A stretch of DNA of 64,000 nucleotides from Macrostomum hystrix. Its lineage: Eukaryota > Platyhelminthes > Macrostomidae. The stretch is taken from positions 4,848,001 to 4,912,000 of the forward strand of contig CATNEN010000039.1 of the NCBI GenBank assembly GCA_950097015.1, read 5' to 3'. Below, piece after piece: positions 34,901-46,900 of the stretch (position 1 is the first letter of the stretch; every line of letters starts with the position of its first letter). The notes beneath the pieces were generated by a model, which made no database searches, was not told where the DNA came from, and worked only from the letters and a program-made list of their open reading frames with translations. The position numbers were made by a program, and so were the translations under genes.

Positions 34901-37900
34901 CGAAGTTCGGCAAACACCATTTCGGTTCTCATGGCATAGTTGCGATCCTGGACCTCCATGGCCGCTCTTGACCGAATTCGCTGGTTCTCAACTTTTTCAT
35001 TGAAGAAATGATGAAGAACTTCTCGAATTCTCTCTGATGCCTGTTCGTTGGCATGCAATCCTTCAACGAGGCGACCGTGGAGATTTTCTAGGTCAGTTGA
35101 GTAGAACGTAATTTTTTGTGGACTAAAAAGAACGATTTAATTAAAAAATATATATTTCAATTCTTACCATAGGATTATCAGGAAGTAAAAATAAATAAAT
35201 AAACTTACAACATGATGAAATCAGCAGCCACAACAGTGGAGTATCGTGCGTGACGAAGAACGTTCGCGGGTGAAATGAGCTGAATTTGCTTGAATCACTC
35301 TGCGCTCTCAACACCCAGCTCTTTCAGCAGAACTCCTAGTTCTTTACTTGGAGCATGCAATATAAAGCCAATTCCACCACCACACACCCCACCAATCCCC
35401 AACCCCAACTTTGTCTTACCAAAAATAACAGCTTTAACTAGCTTCCGAGCGATCGATTCCCTCCACCCGCTTGAAGCCCCCATATTGTCTAGCATTCTGA
35501 GCATTTCTTTGTCCCAGCGAGTCTTCTCCTCTGGAAAATCCCTATACTTAATATCATGCCACATACAGACAGAGTCTAGCTCGTTCACGGGCTCATGCCC
35601 AGGATTTGGATTATTGTTTTTATCTAGCTGTATTTCAAGCGGATTCAAAGGCCCGCAATATTTGTAGCCGGGAATTGTCCAGCCTTTGTTTGGATGAGGA
35701 AGCTTTTCTACCAGTCCATGTGAGTCTAAGTTACCACCAGAGCGTTGCATCATTTTTTATAAAAAATTAAATAAAAAACAATGGCAGATTCGAAACTTCA
35801 AAAGATCTACTACAGTGACAAAGGATTCTTTGTAGGAAAAAATTCAGTCACCAAACTCGCAGAACTAAGCAATGAATCAAAACAAACAGTTGAAAGATGG
35901 CTCTCTAAGCAAGCAGTTTACCAAGTCTATTTCCCACCTGTTAAATTTACAAGACCTCACTTTAACATCTATAAACCTAATGAAGCGCACCAAGCAGATC
36001 TTCTGTTTCTCCCCAATGACTCAGGCTACAAGTATGCGCTCACAGTTATAGACATTGCCTCCAGATATAAGGAAGCGAGACCGCTTAAGACTAAGAAGTC
36101 AGAAGCAGTTGCAGCTGCTCTCCAAGACATTTACAAAAACTCACCGCTCACATACCCCCAAACCTTTATGACTGATCCTGGCAAAGAATTCATGGGTGCA
36201 GTCAAATCCCTTATGGAAAAGAACAATATGAAAATGCGCTACGGAAGAACTGAGCTCCATAGAGACCAGGCTTTTGTTGAAAGATTCAATCTAACTTTAG
36301 CAAAGAGACTTTTCACAAAGCAGACAGCTGAAGAGCTGAAACTAAAAAGTGGCCAATACTATACCAAGTGGACAGAAAGACTCCCCGCAGTAATAAGTCA
36401 ACTGAACAATGAAGTATCTCGAATGACAAACCTGAAACCAAATACTGCCATCAAACAAGACACAGTTGAATCAAAACATCCGATCGCCAATTTCAACTAT
36501 CCAAAGCTCCCTGGCGTTTATTCCCCGGAAATTCTTACTAACTCTGAATTCGTTCGCTTCCTTTACTTACCAGGAGAGCTGGAGAAGGACACAAAGAGAA
36601 GAGCAACAGACCCATACTTTAGTCTTGATGTACATAAGATAAACAGGCATTTCACATCAGCATCCGGTGATTACTATTTTCTATCCCAAGACTTTAATTC
36701 AAAAGCTCCCACACGATCATTCACAAGGGCTGAGCTTCTAGTGATTCCACATGATACAGAAAAAAATTAAATTTTTTTTAAATAAAATGATTGAAACCAG
36801 AACCGTGAATAAAATCAGCAGAATTATCGACTCTAAGAAGCCAGGAGTTGTATCAATTAAAGGTGTCAAAGTCAAAGTAGATCCAATCCAGCAAATGATC
36901 CATTGTAACAATCAAACGCACAATATCACTGATGAGAAGACAGGTGGGATTCTTCCTTTGCTAACTCTTATCCCCATCATCGCAGGTGCTCTTGGTGCTG
37001 CAGGAGGTGTAGCCGGCGGAGTTGCATCAGCTGTGAAGGCTGGCAATGACAGAGCACATCAACAAGAGATGGAGAAAATCGCTAGAGAAAAAGGAGTCAG
37101 AATCGGGGGTAGTTGTGAATCTGATGAATCAGCTGATGAATCAGTCAGCAAATCAGAAATCGTTAAAGCCATCATGACACTGCATAAAGCAGGATTTACA
37201 ATACTCCGGATGTGAAAACGAAACAGAACAGAATCTGCTCTCATAACTATATTTAGCACTGTTGGTAGTAGTTTGCCATACTTTACACTTAACTTGAGGG
37301 TGACCACCCTACATTTTTTAATAAAATTTTCATTAAAAATGCCTAAAGCAATTCCAGAAAAAAAATTTGTCGAATCTTTCTTTCAAAATAATTATCCTCA
37401 AGCTCAATCGTTTCAACAAAAAAGTCAAGTCCTGCAAGAGCTTTGCAGGCAGAAATTCAATCAAGATCCAGGCTACCTCGGGAGCTATGCAATACAGCAA
37501 GAAGTTATCAATCAGCTTCAATCATCAGAGCAGTACACACCGGTGAAGAAGCCGGCGACTGAGCATCAACAAAAGAGCCGCAGCCTAGTCAATAAGTATG
37601 AGACACTCACAGGTCAAAAAGTGTCGAAATACCCACAGAATAAGCAAGAGCAAGAAGATCTAGAACGTACAATCCACCAGGTTGAAGCAGAGCTACAAGC
37701 AGAAACTGAAGACCTTAAATTTGCACAGAGAAAATTCACAGAGTATTATATTGAGTACACAATCCAGGAAGACACCACAAATTCCCAATCCGACATTTAT
37801 GACTTCAAAGACAGAATTCAATCAGTAATTGATCACACACTGAAGTCACGTAAGACCTTCAAACTTCAGTTATCATTCAAGATTGAATTTTACACGCCTG

Positions 37901-40900
37901 CAAAACCCACTGAGCGTCTTGAATACTACATGACTACTAAAGCTCTACCCTTTACTCCCACTGACACACAGGATCCCTTTCTTCAAGAGATCAGTAAAAA
38001 GATTGACGCCTTTACTTCCAGAGGATCAGGTTGGGTTGTCAATGGCATTCAAAAAGCTACAGTAATGATCATGAAATATGACCCTCTCAAAGCTTCATCA
38101 TATATTGAGCTCCCGAAAAAGCTAGCGAGTAAAAAAGCTTGCATCAATGTGCAAAATTGTGACCAATGCTGCGCACTATGGGCCGTTCTGTCTGCAATAT
38201 TGTATGACAAGGATCGAGCCCACCCAGAGAGAACTTCTCATTATCAAGGTTTGTTCCAGCATTATCATCTCATCTGCCATGCTAAAGGAATTTCCTTCAA
38301 TAGAGGCGGCTTGGCAATCGATCAAATCCCAAAGCTAGAGGAAGTCTTTAACAATAAAATCAGAATCAGTCTTTGAATGGAATGAGAAGAGCGAAAAAGT
38401 ACAATTAGTCAGAGCCAGTAAAAACACGCTAGATCCTGAAGGTAGGCGTCGCATAGATGTCGATCTTCTAATCATAGGTGATTTGCGAGAAAATGCCCAC
38501 TACGTTTGGATTAAAGATCTTTCCAGGCTCCTCCACAAGCAAATGAACAATCATCATGAACCGGTAGCAATCTGCCGTCTTTGTCTGAAGCATTATAGTG
38601 GACCCGATCGTGATGAAAAACTTAAAGAGCATGAACTGACCTGTGAAGATCATCCAACCAACTGCACACTTCCAACGGATAAGCATCTCAGATTTAAGAG
38701 TTATCACAAGATGGAGAAGCTCCTGTTTATAGTATACGCTGACTTTGAATGCACTATAAACCCTGAAACCAATAAGCATGTCCCAAATTCTGTTGCATAT
38801 CTCTTTATTGGAAGAGACTCTTTTATTTGCTCAAACTATTGCTCAAACTATTTCTTAGGTGACCAGTGTGTTGAACAATTCATTTACTCGATGATGGAAT
38901 TACAGAAAAATGTTGCTGCCATTCAGCCTGTTCCAATAATTATGTCCGATCAAGATGAAATCGACTTCGGATCTGCAACTCATTGTCACATTTGCCGAAA
39001 GCTATTAACACCCTGCGACGCCAAAAACCACACAGTCAGAGACCACGATCACTTCACAGGAAAATTTAGAGGGGCAGCTCATAACACTTGCAATCTGAAA
39101 CTTCAGAAAAACATCCGCGACCTTACCATTTTCTTCCATAACGGAAGGGGATATGATTATCACTTATTGGTTGAGAAGCTGGGTATGATACCAGGCATTA
39201 AACTAGATTGCATCGCAGAGAACAAAGAAAAGTTCAAGTGCATTGATATTAAGCGAGATTCAGGCAAGATTAAGATCAAAGATTCATTCCAGTTTCTGGC
39301 CGCCAGTCTCGATGCTTTGAGTAAAAATCTCACCGATGACCAATGTACTTATACCAAGATGCTGGCAGATTCCCTCAACCCCAGAACCCCAGATTCATTT
39401 AAGTTTCTTAGAAAGAAAGGTGTCTACCCTTATGAATGTAATCATGTCTTTGCAGAACCACTACCACCCAAGGACAAGTTCTTTTCAAAGCTAACAAACT
39501 CTGGGATTTCTGATGAAGATTATGAGCATGCTCAGACTGTTTACAAACATTTTAATTGTCGAAACTTTCTTGATTATCACATCATTTATCTTTGGACTGA
39601 TGTCTTTCTTCTAGCTGATGTATTTGAAACCTTTAGAAAGACCTGGTACTCTGCTTATGGTCTTGACCCCGCTCATTATGTGTCTTTGCCTGCTACCAGT
39701 TGGGAATCATTGCTTAAAATGAAATGGGATCAAAATCCCAACTGGTACATCGAGCTGCTTACAGACATAGACATGTACAACTTTATAGATTCATCTAAGA
39801 GAGGTGGCATCTCAATTTGTGTCCATAGGCATGCAAAGGCAAACAATCCGTATCTAGAAGACTATGATAAAGAAAAGCCTTCAAACTACATCCTTTACCT
39901 GGATGCCAACAACCTCTATGGTTGGGCTATGAGCCAAGATTTACCTGTTAGAGATTTTAGGTGGCTAACAGAATACAACACAGACTTTTCAATACCTGCG
40001 ATCTATGAAGTTGATGTTGAAATCCCATGGGAACTTCACGACTATTTCTCTGACTTTGCCCCCTTCCCTGAGAACATTAACTGTCCAAAGATAATCCAGT
40101 ACAATGGAAGCTGGCAGCTATCTGAAAAAGAAAAAGAGCATGTGAAAAAGTTAACACTAAATCTCATGAACAAGACACGCTATAAAATCCACTACAAACT
40201 GTTGCGGTATTTTATCTCCCTAGGCTGTAGGGTCACGAAAGTTCACAGAGCTCTCGCATTCACAGAAGAAGCGTGGATGAAGCCATACATAGAAAAAAAC
40301 ACCCAGTTTAGAACTAAAGCAACAAACAGCTTTGACAAAGACCTGTTCAAGCTTGCAAACAACTCTGTCTATGGCAAGACCCTAGAAAACGAACGCAACC
40401 GCACGAACCTGAAACTCGTTACCTGTCATGAGCATGGTGTCATTCAGACAAGTTTATCAAAGCCCACTTTCAAAGAGCTTCATATCTTTAATGATTACTT
40501 GGGCGCCATACTGTTCTATAAGACTAAAGTTACCCTATGCAAGCCGATATTCACAGGTGTGACTGTACTCGATGAGTCGAAGCGTCTGATGTATACATTC
40601 TTCTATGACATGAAGCGACAATGTGGTGAACAACTGAAACTTCTATATACTGACACAGACTCCCTAATTCTAAACATACAGACTGAGGATGTCTATCAGG
40701 ACATGTTGAATCAAAAACATCTGTATGACCTATCCGAATATCCAGAGTCCTTCAAGACTTTGAAAGGTGATCAAGTACGCGACACTGGAAATCAAAAAGT
40801 TGTAGGAAAAATGAAGGATGAAACGGCTGGCACCCTCATTACAGAGTTTATCAGTTTGAGGGCAAAGTCCTATTTTGTAAAAAGTTGTAAGTCTACCATA

Positions 40901-43900
40901 AAAAAATCAAAAGGAATCCCAAAACATGTTGTTAAAAACGATCTCCATGAAGCTTCATACAAGGACGCATTGATCAATAATAAAAACACTACCCATGAAT
41001 TTATGAAACTGCAGTCTAAGAACCACAACATTCACACAATTCAACAGAAGAAGATAGGCCTCTCAGGTGCTGATAACAAACGACATATCTCTGCTGACAA
41101 CATTAGCAGCCTACCATTTGGACACTATAGATTAAATAATTTGTAACAAAAAATTTGTTAAAAAAAATGACAACTAATATTTATTTAGAAGAGCTGGCTC
41201 AGCAATTAAAAATCCCAAATTTCCGAGGAGTCTTTATGAAGGATACACTGCCAGAAACCCCACTAGAAAAAGAATGTGGAATCATGAACTTTGACCCTGC
41301 AGAAAAGCCAGGTTCTCATTGGGTTTGTTGGGTAATTGATCCGAACCGTAAACACAAGTACTATTACTTTGATAGCTATGGTACGGCCGTGCCTGAAGTG
41401 CTGAGAAATTATACGACTCATATGAGACATAAAATATACCGCTCAGATTTTATACTCCAGGGTATTAACAGTGATATTTGTGGTGAGCTATGTATGACTG
41501 TTTTGTATGCAATGACCCACACCCGAAAGAGTTACAAAGAAATCATTTTAGGGCTGAAAAAATAAGTTTTTTAGGTCCCGTTAGGTCCTGTTAGGTCTTG
41601 TTCTTTTTCGCGACATGCTGTTTGAACACATTCTCCAGATCATTTTTTAGCTGGCTCATTTCATCAATGGTATTTAGATTAAGCCTAACTCGTTGCTCAT
41701 AGAGGTCTTGAATGTTTTTAAACTCATCCTCTGAAATGAACTTGTCTTCAATCGCCTTTGAGATGTACCCGATGATAGAGTTCTGTACTGAATTCTCGTT
41801 TGTTTGCTTCGCATGTAGATGCTTTAGCTTTTGTCGTCTGTTCCGTGATAGTGCTCCTGTAACTGCTGAAATCAGACCACATGTGGCACCAGCAGCTCCG
41901 AGTGGAATGGCGATTGGTACAGTGATTACAGGAAGTGTTGAAACAGCAGCTGCTGATCCCGATAGAACAGATACAGATCCAAGAAACATATTAAGGTAAT
42001 CGATGACCTTGCACTCTCTATTATAGCGCTTCAGTTTCTTGGTATTATGATCAATTTGCCGTTCAATATCATCTCGCATCTTTTGAATCTCCACCAATCT
42101 GAATTGCTGCGAGTTGCAAGTGAAAGTTGGGTAAAGGGGTTGGTAAGGAGCACTAGGTTGGTAGTTTGAAGGAGCACTAGGTTGGTAAGGAGCACTAGGT
42201 TGCTCTTGATCATATAGCGAGTTTTTTTTTTCAGACATTTATTGAACGAAAAAAAATATATAATTTTTTATGACCTTTCCTTTCTCGCAAATCTGTTGCA
42301 CGCCTTGCCGCCTCCCTTGATGCCTCTTCTGATGGTCCATCAGATACTCTTGCTTCTTCAATGTCAATGTCTGGCAGATTGTGCAGTCTCTCTAGTCGGC
42401 CGAGTCTTCTTTTCGTTTTCCCCCAGTCGTTGTATATCCTATTCAAATACTCAGTGTGTCTTGTTACGTTTAGCCCCATGGGTCTTATTGTTTCCTTTGT
42501 TTCATTTGCTAGTCTCTGAAGAGTTGTTATATCTGACTCTGCTGCTGTGAGTCGCGAACTCAATCTATCATGCACAGTGCTTGATCTTAGCATAAAGGCT
42601 TCTAAATTTCGAACTTTATTTGAATTTTCTGTTACTCTTTCTTCCACCAAGTTTGCTCGATTATTAATGGCAGTTCTCAGAGTGACGATGTCTGATCTCA
42701 GAGTGGCGATGTCTGATCTTAGAGTGGGTATCGCTGCAACAAGAGTATCCCGATCATGAGCAAACTGTACATATAGCATGTCAATCTCTTCCTTCCGCTT
42801 TGCTATGCTCAACCGCAGGTCTTCCATGTTTATTTGTCGTTGGTGTGTTGCCCGCTCTAGGGCTTTTAAGCGATCTTTAATGAGTTTGATTTCTGGAATT
42901 TTTCGTCAACATTTATATAACGCCTGTCAAGGTAAGAAACTTGAGCACTAGTGAGTGTGCTTCCGCGATCCAACGATTCACCTGCAAAATTAATAGACAT
43001 TTTTTAATAGAAATTTTAAATTAATTTAAATTACAGTTCTTTTTTCTTTGTTGATCATCACAAACTGGTAAGGTTGATTCCACTTTTCATAGCAAAGATT
43101 AACGAATTCCTCCTGTGAAATCTTTCTGTTGGAGTTTTTTGTTGGATTTACAAAATAGGCAGGCGCAATGACCTCATTGTAAAATCTTTTTAGCCTGTCC
43201 TGTGGAATTGTTGGAAACAGGAGGATCAGATTGCAGTTCCCACGAATTGTTTTGTTCGGGAGCTCGAACCAGTTCTGGGCAATGTAAATTACGTTACAAT
43301 TGTTATGCCGTCCTCTTGTAAAATAGTTTTCTATCTGCTTCTGCGGGCCTGTCATACAATCATCAAAGACAATCAAATGTTTTCTCCCCTTTTCTAGCTC
43401 ATCTGGTTGGGGTAGAAGTTTGGTCTTAGGATCAACCTGCGGATCTCCATAGGTGAACACTTTAATGTTCTGCCATTTTTCATTGTCTTTGAGGTACTTT
43501 GCATATTCGGCAGCTACAATTTCTGGGTTACTGGGAAGGCTCTTTTGGTTATTAAAACATTGAATAATGTGCTCTTTGTGCAGTCTGTTTTGCAGTCCAG
43601 AGATCAACATTTTATACTCATCTTGATACAGGGTGGGAGAGTAGATGTGCAGAGTGTCATAGTCGATAAAACCAGGTCTAAGAAGCATGTTAAAGACTCT
43701 GAATGTTTTGCCTGAACCTGATGAACCAACAACAATGCATCTGAAGTGACTCGGGATTGACTCATGATGAGAAAACTTAATCTGATTACGTGTCCAGTGA
43801 GGATTGAAGTCGTTTGAAAAGTCCATTTTTCTATGATGAAAAATAAATAAAAAAAGTAAATCATTTATAAGATGTGTCTTTTTGGGACTTAGATGTGTCT

Positions 43901-46900
43901 ATTTGGGACTTAGATGTGTCTATTTGGGACTTAGATGTGTCTATTTGGGACTTAGATCTGTCTATTTGGGACTTAGATGTGTCTATTTAGGACTTAGATG
44001 TGTCTTTTTGGGACTTAGATGTGTCTATTTGGGACTTAGATGTGTCTATTTGGGATTTAGATGTGTCTATTTGGGACTTAGATGTGTCTATTTGGGACTT
44101 AGATGTGTCTATTTGGGACTTAGATGTGTCTATTTAGGACTTAGATGTGTCTATTTGGGACTTAGATGTGTCTATTTGGGACTTAGATGAGTCTTTTTAG
44201 GACTAGTCTTGTACCCTTACATGTCTTGTACCCTCGAAAAGCACCCTTTAGTCGAATTTGAAACCACTTCCTTTTTTAATGCTAGCTCTCATCTTCTCGT
44301 AGATTGCAGGGTCCACACTGTCTGGATTCGGGGCCAGCGGAGCCAGCGGAGCCAATGGGGCCAATGGTGGCTGAATATCTTGTGTTACAGTATCCTTTAT
44401 CTTTTTAGCCGCAGTGACAACGCTTCCCACAGATTCAGCCACGTTCTTAATATTATCTTTGTTCTCACTAATGACTTTAAAGACCCGAGCACCCTGTGCA
44501 ATCATGTCAGCAAGACCATTCCCGGAGCGTTCTTTCCTCGGATAGTGGCCTGCCGGGAAAAGTCCGGATCCACGCTTAATTAGATTAAGTTCCTCCTTGT
44601 CATAGTATTTGTCCACGTCTTTTTCGAAAATAATCGGCATTTTTATTAGGGAAGAAATTATTTTTTGTTAAAACGTGAAAGCAGAAGCTCTCTTGCCCGT
44701 TTGTCGATATACTTCTTTTCCATCATTTTGTCCAGGATGTTGACAAATTCTTTTCTATTTTCGTCTTTCATGCCAGTCTTTGCAGCTCCAAGAAGAACAG
44801 CCACTCGCTTATAGATGTCAGAAATTCCTTTTCCAGTGGGGTTTTCAAGAAATGATTGGTCAGTGGAGGACTGGTCGGTGGAGGACTGGGGTGAACTCTC
44901 AACTGTTCTTTGTTGTGGTGTGAACACTCTTGCGTTGACTTTATTCATTCGAGCTGGGGAGAAATTTTCTAGTTGTTGCCAGGTATCCGGGTACTTACTC
45001 TTATAATTAGCTACTTGAGTCGGATCTGCATTTTCCAGTTGCCTGAGTATGTCTTCGGGTGTTGATTCAGATGCTTGTTGCTGCTGCGGCGGTTGCTGTT
45101 CTAGATATTTTATGGCATCTTCTTGATCTGGCAAACCAAACCATTGTTTAAAATGCTTGTACTTTTTGAATGTAGTCAGGATGACACCGTTGTCATGCAT
45201 TATTTTCAGAACTTGTGGGACCTTTAGTATTTCTATGTCTCTTGCAAGAGCAAAACTCACTAGATCTCTATAGTTCTTTAGCTGCTTGTCCGAAATTTTC
45301 TCTTGGTTCTTAGTCATAAAATTCAGTAAGGTTTCTGTGTAAATTATTCTCTTAGTTTCTGAGCCTTTGACAACAGAAATATGGTTCTTATTTATGTCGA
45401 TATAATATTCCACTGGTTCATTAAAAATGTTTTTTCTCCACATGCTTATTCCAAATACATATTTCCCATCATGTTCTACACGTTCTACTGGTCCAAAAAT
45501 GTTATCCGTTACTTTTAGTGATTGATGCGATTCTGCAGATTGTTGTATCTGCGGTGCTTCTGGAATTTTGTCCAAAGCCTTTTGCACCTGGGTTTCCTGT
45601 ATGTCGTCAATAATTTCTTTGACTTGATCAATATTTTTCTTGGCTTCTCCATACCCGGGTTTATGAAACTCTGTGGCTGCTTGGACAAACTCATTGTAGG
45701 ATTGTTGCTCCTTATTGATTAGCCCGGTAACTCTCTTTTCTGCTTGTGCTAGCTTCTCCAATTCAGATATTTGGTGCGCATTTTTTCGCTTCATTTTTTA
45801 TTTTATTTTTTTTTAGTTTAAAAAAAATGAACGACCCACTGACACCAGTTTTCTACAAAATTAACAAGCCTATTTTGAGTGATGATAGCACAATCAAAGC
45901 GACTCAAGTAAGAGTTCCCAGTCAGGAAAATCAGAATGAAACTAATCTTGGTCCTGGTCAAACACTGACATTCACCTACAATGGATGTTCGTCTCTGGTT
46001 AGTGTGCACAGTCTTAAGAGCGGCTTCCATATGACATTTCAATTCAAGACAAAGGGAGGTGCGGATGCAGCTCATGCTAACGTTGACAAGCATGATGCAG
46101 ATGTGGCTCTGATTAGTAACTTTTGGGCGTACATGTTCAAGGAGTTTAGCGTATCGAATGGGAGCACAGAGTTGGAGCGAATCGCCAACTTTGGAATTGT
46201 CTATGACGCTCATTGTTTGATCGAGAATCCAGATTTTATTCAGTTGGGGAGTGGTGCAGGTTTCATCGCAGATGAAAAAGAAGGAGATATCAATGACAGT
46301 GGCTATAAAAAGAGGAAGAAGAGATACAACTATGCATTGCAAGGTGCTGATGATGCTGCTAAGAACCCGCTGTATCGGTCTGTTGATGTATTCGTACCAC
46401 TGAGATTCATGAGTGGATTCTGTAATACATTTAATCGACTGACTAGTAATTTCAGCTACACCTTTAAGATGACTAGAGATGATCGCAGTAGAGTGTTGTG
46501 GACTGGGGCGGACCACACTAGGATGGAAGTGAAGCTAACCGGAATCGAGCTGTATTTGGAAGTCATTGAGCCAAAGACCGCACTAAAAGCAGATTATCTC
46601 AAGGCAATAGAGAAGGACATTGATGTCGCCTACACGGCCTACATGTGTCGAGATGAGCGAAACGAAACCAGAACAAACATCTGCATTAAAGAGGGATCAT
46701 GCAGCAATCCAAGGTATATTATTATTAACATGAGAAACCCAAATAACATTATACGCTACATGCATGGAGATGTGCGGTCCATTCAGCATGAAATCAGTGA
46801 TAATCTTTACCCTGCACTGCCACAAAATGGAAATTTCAGTCAGAACAAGATTAGCAAATTTTACAGCGAGTTGGTCGACTTGGCTGTGAAAGAGAACAAT

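Noticed and set aside
43882-44190. 102-codon GLRCVYL repeat protein in the Polinton
   Set aside because: Product of the 21-bp minisatellite period; it has no start context like the other genes.
45818-46516. 232-codon minus-strand ORF
   Set aside because: Antisense shadow of the major capsid gene.
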